A stretch of DNA of 33,222 nucleotides, taken from assembly GCA_024277875.1 (NCBI GenBank), contig JAJRUI010000045.1:1-33222 (forward strand), read 5' to 3'. A program made the translations under genes and the position numbers. The stretch comes from Deferrisomatales bacterium. Lineage in GTDB: Bacteria > Desulfobacterota > Deferrisomatia > Deferrisomatales > Deferrisomataceae. Below, piece by piece: positions 1 through 10,238 of this stretch. The notes below the pieces were generated by a model that ran no database searches, was not told where the DNA came from, and saw only the letters and a list, made by a program, of their open reading frames with translations. Position 1 is the stretch's first letter, and every line of letters starts with the position of its first letter.

Positions 1-812
1 CCGGCGCGACCAAGGCGGCCCTGGGCACCTACCGGGACGCCAAGGTGGTGGTGATGAGCCCGTCGGCCACCAACCCCGCCCTGACCCAGAGCGGTGACTA
101 CCCCAACTTCTTCCGGACCATCGCCTCGGACTACATGCAGGCCAAGCTCGGCGTGGACTTCACCATCAACAAGCTGGGCGCGAAGAAGATCGCGGTGATC
201 CACGACAAGGGCGACTACGGCAAGGGGTTCGCCGAGTTCGCCAAGAAGTTCATCGAGGAGGGCGGCAAGGCCGAGGTGGTGCTGTTCGAGGGGATCACCC
301 CGGGCGCCGTGGACTACTCGGCCATCGTGCAGAAGATCAAGCGCTCCGGTGCGGACGCCGTGATCTACGGCGGGTACCACCCCGAGGCGTCCAAGATCGT
401 CACCCAGATGCGCAAGAAGAGGATGAAGACCTACTTCGTGTCGGACGACGGCGTGAAGGACGACACCTTCATCAAGGTGGCCAAGAAGTACGCCGAGGGC
501 GTGTACGCGTCCGGCCCCAAGGACACCTCGGACCTGCCCCTGTACAAGGAGGCCGTGGAGAAGCACAAGAAGGCCTACGGCTCCGATCCGGGCGCGTTCT
601 ACAAGGAAGCGTACTCGGCCGCCCTGGCGCTCCTGAACGCGATCGACAAGGCCGGCAGCACCGACTACGACAAGGTGGTGAAGGCCCTGCGCACCGAGTG
701 GGTCGAGACCCCGGTCGGCAAGATCTCGTTCGACGAGCGGGGTGACGCCAAGGGTGCCGGCTTCTCGATGTACATGGTCAAGGACGGCAAGTACGTCGAA
801 CTCAAGGACTGA
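1..812 (+). CDS. livK: Branched-chain amino acid ABC transporter substrate-binding protein (5' end outside window)
   Basis: This is the C-terminal part of a periplasmic Leu/Ile/Val-type (Peripla_BP_6) binding protein; the reading frame is open from base 3 and the start lies before the window. It captures the amino acid in the periplasm and hands it to the membrane pair encoded next. Visible family features are the SPSATNPALT stretch followed by a phenylalanine-arginine (NFFRT) motif, the second-lobe segment beginning KIAVIHDKGDYGKG, and the closing GKISFDERGD region typical of LivK. Lys-rich, acidic-rich composition fits a soluble exported protein. The gene ends in TGA and is followed by a strong hairpin terminator and then livHMG. 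The ligand could be another hydrophobic amino acid or amide; the family is certain, the ligand is inferred. Confidence 0.93.
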   Translation, partial: GATKAALGTYRDAKVVVMSPSATNPALTQSGDYPNFFRTIASDYMQAKLGVDFTINKLGAKKIAVIHDKGDYGKGFAEFAKKFIEEGGKAEVVLFEGITPGAVDYSAIVQKIKRSGADAVIYGGYHPEASKIVTQMRKKRMKTYFVSDDGVKDDTFIKVAKKYAEGVYASGPKDTSDLPLYKEAVEKHKKAYGSDPGAFYKEAYSAALALLNAIDKAGSTDYDKVVKALRTEWVETPVGKISFDERGDAKGAGFSMYMVKDGKYVELKD

Positions 813-832
813 TCTCACACAGACGCAGCCGA

Positions 833-871
833 AGTCAGGGGAGGAGCACCCGCTTCTCCCCTGACTTTTTC
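833..871 (+). terminator. Rho-independent terminator between livK and livH
   Basis: A roughly 15-bp stem (AAGTCAGGGGAGGAG pairing with CTTCTCCCCTGACTT, one G-T pair) closes on a 6-nt loop and runs into a T tract. It sits 20 nt after the livK stop codon. Placed inside the operon it probably lets livK mRNA accumulate above livHMG mRNA, as is common where a binding protein is needed in excess. Confidence 0.88.
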
Positions 872-926
872 GGCCTCCCTGGGGAAACCCGCCGGCCGTG
901 GCCGGCCGCACCGCGAGCGCTGACCG

Positions 927-1829
927 ATGGAGTACTTTCTCGAGTTGTTTCTGGGCGGGCTGACCCGCGGCAGCATCTACGCCCTGATCGCCCTGGGCTA
1001 CACGATGGTGTACGGGATCATCCAGCTGATCAACTTCGCCCACGGCGAGATCTACATGATCGGCGCGTTCACCGCCCTGATCGTGGCCAACGTGCTCACG
1101 CTGAACGGCATGCAGGGGATCGCCGTGCTGGTCATCGCCGCGGTGGCCGCCCTGGTGTGGTCGTCCGCGTACGGGTACACCGTGGAGAAGATCGCGTACA
1201 AGCCCCTGCGCGACGCGCCGCGGCTGTCGCCCCTGATCAGCGCGATCGGGATGTCGATCTTCTTGCAGAACTACGTGCTCCTGGCCCAGACGTCGGATTT
1301 CGTATCGTTCCCGAGCCTGATCCCGGACTTCGCGTTCATGGACCCGGTCGCCCACATCATGAGTTCGGCCGAACTCGTCATCGTGGCGACCACCGTGGTC
1401 GTGATGATCCTCCTGAACCTGCTGATCAAGTATACCCGCATGGGCAAGGCCATGCGGGCCACGGCCCAGGACAAGACCATGGCCGTGCTGAGCGGGGTCA
1501 ACGTGAACCGGGTGATCTCGACCACGTTCGTGATCGGGTCGGCCCTGGCCGCCGTGGGCGGGGTGCTGATCGCGTCCCACATCGGCCAGATCAACTTCTT
1601 CATCGGGTTCATCGCGGGCATCAAGGCGTTCACCGCGGCCGTGCTCGGCGGCATCGGCAGCATCCCGGGGGCGGCCCTGGGCGGGCTCGTCCTGGGGCTG
1701 ACCGAGAGCTTTGCCACGGGCTACGTGTCCAGCGACTACGAAGACGTGTTCGCGTTCGTCCTGTTGGTGCTGATCCTGATCTTCCGTCCGGCGGGCATCC
1801 TCGGGCGGTCCACGACCCAGAAGGTGTGA
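927..1829 (+). CDS. livH: Branched-chain amino acid ABC transporter permease LivH
   Basis: Integral inner-membrane permease of about 300 residues, the usual LivH length, with multiple hydrophobic segments. Family hallmarks are the N-terminal GGLTRGSIYALIALGYTMVYG run, INFAHGEIYM, and the C-terminal AVLGGIGSIPGAALGG segment that faces the ATPase, ending in a LILIFRPAGILG block. It pairs with LivM to form the channel for substrate delivered by LivK. The ATG at 927 is chosen because it gives the standard LivH N-terminus; no strong ribosome-binding site is seen upstream. The gene lies 41 bp before livM. Confidence 0.95.
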   Translation: MEYFLELFLGGLTRGSIYALIALGYTMVYGIIQLINFAHGEIYMIGAFTALIVANVLTLNGMQGIAVLVIAAVAALVWSSAYGYTVEKIAYKPLRDAPRLSPLISAIGMSIFLQNYVLLAQTSDFVSFPSLIPDFAFMDPVAHIMSSAELVIVATTVVVMILLNLLIKYTRMGKAMRATAQDKTMAVLSGVNVNRVISTTFVIGSALAAVGGVLIASHIGQINFFIGFIAGIKAFTAAVLGGIGSIPGAALGGLVLGLTESFATGYVSSDYEDVFAFVLLVLILIFRPAGILGRSTTQKV

Positions 1830-1869
1830 TCCCCCGGCCCCCCGGCCGGCGGATCCGCGACGACCGACC

Positions 1870-3084
1870 ATGAAGAACAAAAACCCGATCGTCCAGTCTT
1901 TGCTGATCTCCCTGTGGTTCGTGTTCCTCACCTTCCCGGTCATGGTGATCCGGGTCAACACGGTCGAGGATGTGGTGGAGTGGCGCTGGTGGAACATGCT
2001 GTGGGTCGCGGTCGGCGCGTTCCTGCTGTCGTTCCTGTGGCGCTATCTCCTGGCCCGGAAGGCGCGGGGCCCCAGGGCCGGGTCGATGCCGATCGCCCAG
2101 CGGATCGCGGGCAACCGGAAACTGCTCGTGCCGTTCCTGGCCGGCCTGGCCGCGTTCGTGGTGGTGTTCCCGCTGCTGTTCAGCGCCTACCAGGTGAACA
2201 TCATGATCACGGCCCTGATCTACGTGGTGCTGGGCCTCGGGCTGAACATCGTGGTGGGGCTGGCCGGACTGCTAGACCTGGGGTACGTCGCGTTCTACGC
2301 GGTGGGCGCGTACAGCTACGCGCTGCTCAACCACCACTTCGGGCTCGGTTTCTGGCTGGCGATCCCGGTCGGCATGGCCATGGGCGCCCTGTTCGGGATC
2401 CTGCTCGGGATCCCGGTGCTGCGGCTGAGGGGGGACTACCTGGCCATCGTCACCCTCGGGTTCGGGGAGATCATCCGGCTCGTGCTCGAGAACTGGAACG
2501 CGTTCTCGTTCGGCCCGAGCGGCATCGCCAACATCCCCCGACCCGGCCTGTTCGGGATCGAACTGTCCCTGCACCAGGCGACCATCTACCTGTACTACCT
2601 GATGATCGCGCTCGTGCTGTTCACGGTGTTCGTGGTGAACCGGCTCCAGAACTCCCGGCTGGGGCGGTCGTGGCTGGCCCTGAAGGAGGACGACATCGCG
2701 TGCCAGGCCATGGGCATCGACCGGATGAAGACCAAGCTGGCCGCGTTCGCCCTGGGCGCCACCTGGGCGGGCATGGTCGGGGTGATCTTCGCGGCCAAGA
2801 CCACGTTCATCAACCCGGCCAGCTTCACCCTGTGGGAGTCGATCATCATCCTGTCGATCGTGGTGTTCGGGGGCATGGGGTCGATCACCGGCGTGATCCT
2901 GGGCGCGCTGGTGCTGATTCTCCTGCCCGAGTACCTGCGCGCGTTCTCCGAGTACCGGATGATCCTGTTCGGCGCCACCATGGTGTTAATGATGGTGTTC
3001 CGGCCCCAGGGCCTGATCGCCAACGTGCGCAGGCGCTACGAGTACCACGGACCTGACGAGGAACCCCAGGCGGAGCGGGCTTGA
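1870..3084 (+). CDS. livM: Branched-chain amino acid ABC transporter permease LivM
   Basis: Second membrane subunit of the importer, about 404 residues. The first 100 residues form an extra hydrophobic N-terminal extension (two membrane segments plus a basic linker), as in many proteobacterial LivM proteins. The conserved core starts near ALIYVVLGLGLNIVVGLAGL and includes the GYVAFYAVGAYSYALL motif, the LRGDYLAIVTLGFGEIIRL loop and the C-terminal VVFGGMGSITGVILGA coupling region. It ends FRPQGLI followed by a charged tail. The stop overlaps the possible TTG start of livG, so the two are translationally linked. Confidence 0.95.
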   Translation: MKNKNPIVQSLLISLWFVFLTFPVMVIRVNTVEDVVEWRWWNMLWVAVGAFLLSFLWRYLLARKARGPRAGSMPIAQRIAGNRKLLVPFLAGLAAFVVVFPLLFSAYQVNIMITALIYVVLGLGLNIVVGLAGLLDLGYVAFYAVGAYSYALLNHHFGLGFWLAIPVGMAMGALFGILLGIPVLRLRGDYLAIVTLGFGEIIRLVLENWNAFSFGPSGIANIPRPGLFGIELSLHQATIYLYYLMIALVLFTVFVVNRLQNSRLGRSWLALKEDDIACQAMGIDRMKTKLAAFALGATWAGMVGVIFAAKTTFINPASFTLWESIIILSIVVFGGMGSITGVILGALVLILLPEYLRAFSEYRMILFGATMVLMMVFRPQGLIANVRRRYEYHGPDEEPQAERA

Positions 3085-3086
3085 CC

Positions 3087-3875
3087 ATGGAACCGGTTCT
3101 CGACGTTCACCAGCTCACGATGAACTTCGGGGGGCTCCGGGCCCTCGACAGCGTTGACCTGGACGTGCGCCCGAAGGAGATCGTGGCCCTGATCGGCCCC
3201 AACGGCGCGGGGAAGACCACGTTCTTCAACTGCATCACCGGGATCTACGAACCCACCGGCGGCGACGTGTTCGCCGCGCGGCCGGGGGGGGCCAGGAAGG
3301 CCCGCCTCAACGGGCTCAAGCCGAACCAGGTGACCGAGAAGGGGCTGGCCCGCACGTTCCAGAACATCCGGCTGTTCCCCAACATGACGGCGCTGGAAAA
3401 CGTGATGATCGGCCGCCACTGCCGCACCTCGTCCGGGATCGTGGGCGCGATCTTCAGGGGCCCCCGCACCCGCAGGGAGGAGCGGGAGACCGTGGCCCGG
3501 AGCCACGAACTGCTGGAGAAGGTCGACCTGGCCGAGTACGTGAACGAACTGGCGAGCAACCTGCCCTACGGCGCCCAGCGCCGCCTGGAGATCGCCCGGG
3601 CCCTGGCCACCGAGCCGTTCCTGCTGCTGCTGGACGAGCCGGCCGCGGGAATGAACCCCCAGGAGACCCTGGAACTGGACGAGCTGATCACCCGGATCCG
3701 GGACGAGGAAGGGATCTCGATCCTGCTCATCGAGCACGACATGAAGCTGGTGATGAGCCTGTCGGACCGGATCTTCGTGATGGACTACGGCCGGAAGATC
3801 GCGGAGGGGTCCCCGGAACAGATCCGGGTCAACCCCGAGGTGATCAAGGCGTACCTGGGCGAAGAAGCGGTGTAG
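3087..3875 (+). CDS. livG: Branched-chain amino acid ABC transporter ATP-binding protein LivG
   Basis: Cytoplasmic ABC ATPase of about 262 residues powering the importer. Visible motifs are Walker A GPNGAGKTT, the family's ARTFQNIRLFPNMTALENVM Q-loop region, a signature-type LPYGAQRRLEIARALA, Walker B LLLLDEPAAGMNP and the switch histidine in LLIEHDMKLVM. It closes with the usual AYLGEE. The ATG at 3087 is chosen; a TTG at 3081 overlapping the livM stop (TTGA) has a better-spaced GGAG and cannot be excluded. The stop is TAG, and reading through gives no family sequence, so this TAG works as a stop. The partner ATPase livF is not next to it; smc follows on the opposite strand. Confidence 0.95.
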   Translation: MEPVLDVHQLTMNFGGLRALDSVDLDVRPKEIVALIGPNGAGKTTFFNCITGIYEPTGGDVFAARPGGARKARLNGLKPNQVTEKGLARTFQNIRLFPNMTALENVMIGRHCRTSSGIVGAIFRGPRTRREERETVARSHELLEKVDLAEYVNELASNLPYGAQRRLEIARALATEPFLLLLDEPAAGMNPQETLELDELITRIRDEEGISILLIEHDMKLVMSLSDRIFVMDYGRKIAEGSPEQIRVNPEVIKAYLGEEAV

Positions 3876-3900
3876 CGTCCCGCTTCCGGATTCCGGCCCG

Positions 3901-3929
3901 ACGGCCGGCCCTCACCGGGGGTCGGCCGT
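3901..3929. terminator. Possible bidirectional terminator hairpin between livG and smc
   Basis: ACGGCCGGCCC pairs with GGGTCGGCCGT over 11 bp (one G-T pair) around a 7-nt loop, in the 61-bp gap between the convergent livG and smc stops. No long T run follows on either side, so its efficiency is uncertain. Confidence 0.5.
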
Positions 3930-3936
3930 TCGCGTG

Positions 3937-7521
<3,585 letters not shown>

Positions 7522-7554
7522 GGGGGTCGTCCGGGTGGGGGGATCGTTTGCGGA

Positions 7555-7583
7555 ATCCTACCCGAGGGACCGGCCGGAGTAAA
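7555..7583 (-). promoter_or_regulatory. Candidate sigma-70 promoter for smc
   Basis: On the minus strand TTTACT and TAGGAT are separated by exactly 17 nt, 34 nt upstream of the smc ATG. Both hexamers match consensus at four positions. The -35 overlaps the T tract of the preceding terminator. No clear Shine-Dalgarno sequence precedes the ATG. Confidence 0.45.
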
Positions 7584-7609
7584 GGGAAAAGCACAACGGA
7601 GTGTAGTGC
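7581..7609 (-). terminator. Terminator after the NYN nuclease gene
   Basis: On the minus strand GCACTAC pairs with GTTGTGC (one T-T mismatch), followed by TTTTCCCTTT. It lies just after the TAG stop of the upstream gene, supporting that TAG as a genuine stop and separate transcription of smc. Confidence 0.5.
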
Positions 7610-7625
7610 GGGGGGGGTGTCGGCA

Positions 7626-8075
7626 CTATATCTTGTGCCGGCCCGCCTCGAACAGCCGGAGCCAGAACTCCGGGTCCTCTTCGGCCTCGGGTTTGGTCTC
7701 GTCCCGGTCGGGCCGGGGGGCTGGCCCCAGGCGCCGGCGGAACGCCTCGGACGACTCCACCCGGGCGCCCCGCTCCCGAGCCTCCCGGGCCAGCCCCCGG
7801 TCCGAGGTGACCACCGTGGTCCCGGGCCGTGCCCGCTTCAGGATCTCCTGGTCTGCGCTGCCCCCGGCCGGCGCGTACACCACCCGGAGCGCGCCGAACG
7901 CGCCCTGCCCGGCCGCCCCGGGCCGGTCCCCGTCGAACACCACCACCACCCGGTCCCCCCGGCCCGCGGCCCACGCCCCCACCCGGCGCAGCACGACCTC
8001 CCGGCCCTCGGCTTCCCGCTCGAGGCTCAGGCCCGGGGTGCGGCCAATCAGGTTGTGCCCGTCGATCAAGACCAA
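7626..8075 (-). CDS. NYN/PIN-like endoribonuclease domain protein (YacP family)
   Basis: A 149-residue soluble protein of the YacP/NYN (PIN-like fold) family, proposed to act as a metal-dependent RNase. The N-terminal LIDGHNLIG carries the first catalytic Asp, VVVVFDGDRPG the second acidic cluster, and SADQEILKRA then VVTSDRGLAREARERG the third, which is the canonical order. The start is uncertain: TTG at 8075 or TTG at 8069; an in-frame TGA lies a few codons upstream. The stop is TAG; continuing past it gives 35 proline- and arginine-rich residues without family resemblance. An AT-rich promoter-like segment lies directly upstream. Confidence 0.82.
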   Translation of the reverse strand: MVLIDGHNLIGRTPGLSLEREAEGREVVLRRVGAWAAGRGDRVVVVFDGDRPGAAGQGAFGALRVVYAPAGGSADQEILKRARPGTTVVTSDRGLAREARERGARVESSEAFRRRLGPAPRPDRDETKPEAEEDPEFWLRLFEAGRHKI

Positions 8076-8082
8076 TGAATAA

Positions 8083-8113
8083 CATCCATTATTTCAGTAT
8101 ATTGAATGGCATG
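8083..8113 (-). promoter_or_regulatory. AT-rich nested dyad and possible promoter upstream of the NYN gene
   Basis: A sudden AT-rich island in a 70% GC background. An inner near-palindrome TTCAGTATATTGAA (8093-8106) is nested inside an outer inverted repeat, CATCCATT (8083-8090) against AATGGCATG (8105-8113), sharing nearly the same centre. On the minus strand it contains TATACT, a plausible -10. The arrangement suggests an operator over a promoter for the NYN gene; no good -35 was found. Confidence 0.5.
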
Positions 8114-8127
8114 TCTCAACGAATACA

Positions 8128-9105
8128 TCAAATGGACCGGGCTTCCAGGAAGTCCACCACTCGCTCCTCCAGGCGCACCCCGTCCAGTTCGTTGATCCGG
8201 GGGATCCCGCCCGGGCTCACGCAGTTGACCTCCACGAGCTTGCCCCCGATCACGTCGATGCCCACGAAGTACAGCCCGTCGCGAACCAGGCGGTCCCGGA
8301 TCGCGGCGCAGATGCGTTGCTCCTCGGGCGTCAGCACGTGGGCCGACGCGTGGCCGCCGGCGTGGATGTTGGCCCGGAAGTCGGCCCCGTGGGGGGTGCG
8401 CCGCATCGCCCCGAGCACCTCACCGGCGAGCATCAGGATCCGCACGTCCCCTTCCTCGCGAACCGCCGGCAGGTACTCCTGGACCATGATCGGTTCCCTG
8501 CGGGGGTACGGCTCGTACGCCCGCACGTAGTAGTTGATCAGGGAGTTGAGGTTCTCCGGGTCCCGCGCGCTCACCTTGATCACCCCTTCCCCGCCGAACC
8601 GCTGCAGGGGCTTGATCACCATCTCCCCCCCGAACTCGTCGATCACCTTCCGGAGCCGGGCCGGGTCCCTGGACACGTGGGTCTCGGGGATGAGGTCCGG
8701 AAAGTTGAGGATGTAGAGTTTGCTGTTGCCCAAGATCTGCCCCCGGATGCTGTTCACCACGAACACCCGGTTGTCCACTGCTTCGAGGATCTCCAGCATC
8801 TCGTACACCAGGGGCGGGTTTTTGCGCAGGAACAGGACGTCCAGGCCCTCCAGGGACTCGTACAGCCGGTCCTCCTCGCGAACGGCCCGGACCGCCCGGC
8901 GCCAGTAGCGCCCCAGGGACAGACCCGGTTCCGGGGAGATCTCGCGCATCCGGCCCAGCACCTCGTTGCGCCGCACGTACAGGTCGTGGGGTTCCAGGTA
9001 GAACACCCGGTGGCCCCGGCGGTAGCACGCGTGCATCAGATGGCTGGTGGTCTCGTACACCGGGTCGATGGTGTCCAGGGGGTCCATCACGAACGCGATT
9101 TTCAC
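8128..9105 (-). CDS. GshB-like ATP-grasp ligase
   Basis: A 325-residue ATP-grasp enzyme of the prokaryotic glutathione synthetase type: an N-terminal Rossmann-like substrate domain (MKIAFVMDPLDTI), then the ATP-binding stretch EMVIKPLQRFGGEGV, the MVQEYLPA hinge segment, GDVRILMLAGEVLGA and a metal-binding VNCVSPGGI near the C-terminus. Such enzymes join a carboxylate to an amine through an acyl phosphate. No gamma-glutamylcysteine ligase is in the window, so glutathione need not be the product. It starts with GTG overlapping the stop of the PP-loop gene (GTGA) and ends the four-gene operon, suggesting it acts on the same metabolite as its neighbours. Family assignment is firm, substrate unknown. 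Confidence 0.85.
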   Translation of the reverse strand: MKIAFVMDPLDTIDPVYETTSHLMHACYRRGHRVFYLEPHDLYVRRNEVLGRMREISPEPGLSLGRYWRRAVRAVREEDRLYESLEGLDVLFLRKNPPLVYEMLEILEAVDNRVFVVNSIRGQILGNSKLYILNFPDLIPETHVSRDPARLRKVIDEFGGEMVIKPLQRFGGEGVIKVSARDPENLNSLINYYVRAYEPYPRREPIMVQEYLPAVREEGDVRILMLAGEVLGAMRRTPHGADFRANIHAGGHASAHVLTPEEQRICAAIRDRLVRDGLYFVGIDVIGGKLVEVNCVSPGGIPRINELDGVRLEERVVDFLEARSI

Positions 9106-10238
9106 GGTGATCCTCCCTGCCCCGCGGCCAGGTGCGTCTCGATCACGTCGGCCAGGTCGTGGCGGCCCCGGGCGCGCAGGGGCGCGACCAGTTCCGCGTA
9201 GAACGGCTGCCGGTGGTTGATCGTCATCTTGGCCCGGGCCAGGAGCCCCGGGGTCACGTCATCCTCGACGAATGCCCGGGTCCGGTCCAGGCAGCCCAGG
9301 GCCACCAGAGCCGTCATCGTGCGCACGCACTTCTCGCACCACCCGCAGTTGAGGCGGTCGGGCACGTTCTGGAGGCAGACCCGCAGGTTCTGGAACGCCG
9401 CGTCCCACCCGGCCACCACCCGGAGCTTGTCCAGCCTGGACAGCGCCACGTCCCTGTGGCGCACCCGCACCGCCAGGCTCCCGTACAGGGGGTCGAGCAG
9501 GGGGTGGGAGCCGCACGGCGCCAGGTTGGGCAGGTCGTAGGACGACGCGATCTCGACCCGGTGGTTCCGGGCCGCGAACCCGTGGCCCACCGCGGCCAGC
9601 ACTGCGCCGAAGAACTTCTCGAGCCACAGGTCCCTCTCGTCGCACAGGTGGCGGAGGTTCGTGTACACCGGGACGAGTTCGATGCCCGCGTCCCGGGCCA
9701 CCGCGTCCAGGGCGGCCCGGGCCCGATCGAACACCGGGTACTTGGCCCCCCGTTCCACCACCCCGCCGATGTCGAACCCGTGTACCAGGAACCCGTGGCC
9801 GGCCCGGGCCGGGTGGCCGGGCGGGTAGCGGTCGTGGTTGCGCCGCAGGGCGGCCAGGGAGTCTGCACCGCCGGACAGGAACAGGCCGGTTCCCGGGGCA
9901 GCCGGCTCCGCCGGCGCGCGCGGCGGCGCCTCGATCGGCACGGGCCGGTACCGGGGGCCGTACCAGGTGTGGAGCACGGCCATGGCCGTCTCCAGGTTCT
10001 CGAGCAGTTCCGGGCACACCGGCGCGCGCACGGCGATCCGGGCCTCGCCCAGGTGCAGGGCCGGGACGAGGCAGCCCACTAGGAACGCGTCGGGGTTGGG
10101 GTCGAGATCGCCGCCGAAGCGCTCCGGGGTCTCCAGGAACACCTCCCGGGGCGGCCGGTCGCTCTCCTCCCACGAGACCCGGGCCCGTACCCGCACCCGG
10201 CCGCCGGTCTCGACCCGTTCGAACCCGGAAAGGATCAA
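9102..10238 (-). CDS. PP-loop (adenine nucleotide alpha-hydrolase) protein with C-terminal Cys cluster
   Basis: A 378-residue protein with the PP-loop pyrophosphatase motif FLSGGADSLA (SGGADS at about 122-127), as in QueC, asparagine synthetase C-domains and related AMP-forming enzymes. A NCGWCEKCVRT cluster (Cys 298, 301, 304) could bind zinc, as in QueC. An alpha/beta N-terminal domain of about 110 residues is unassigned. It likely adenylates a carboxylate or carbonyl oxygen. The start is TTG at 10238, overlapping the upstream GNAT stop (TTGA) and preceded by a strong GGAGGAGG six bases away; it overlaps the ATP-grasp gene by 4 nt. It is not QueC itself in any obvious way, since other queuosine genes are absent. 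Substrate unknown. Confidence 0.8.
   Translation of the reverse strand: MILSGFERVETGGRVRVRARVSWEESDRPPREVFLETPERFGGDLDPNPDAFLVGCLVPALHLGEARIAVRAPVCPELLENLETAMAVLHTWYGPRYRPVPIEAPPRAPAEPAAPGTGLFLSGGADSLAALRRNHDRYPPGHPARAGHGFLVHGFDIGGVVERGAKYPVFDRARAALDAVARDAGIELVPVYTNLRHLCDERDLWLEKFFGAVLAAVGHGFAARNHRVEIASSYDLPNLAPCGSHPLLDPLYGSLAVRVRHRDVALSRLDKLRVVAGWDAAFQNLRVCLQNVPDRLNCGWCEKCVRTMTALVALGCLDRTRAFVEDDVTPGLLARAKMTINHRQPFYAELVAPLRARGRHDLADVIETHLAAGQGGSP

Noticed and set aside
7611..7618. G homopolymer runs here and at about 15151-15160 as phase-variable tracts
   Set aside because: They lie between genes away from promoter hexamers and have no sign of switching a reading frame; such runs are ordinary in this GC content.
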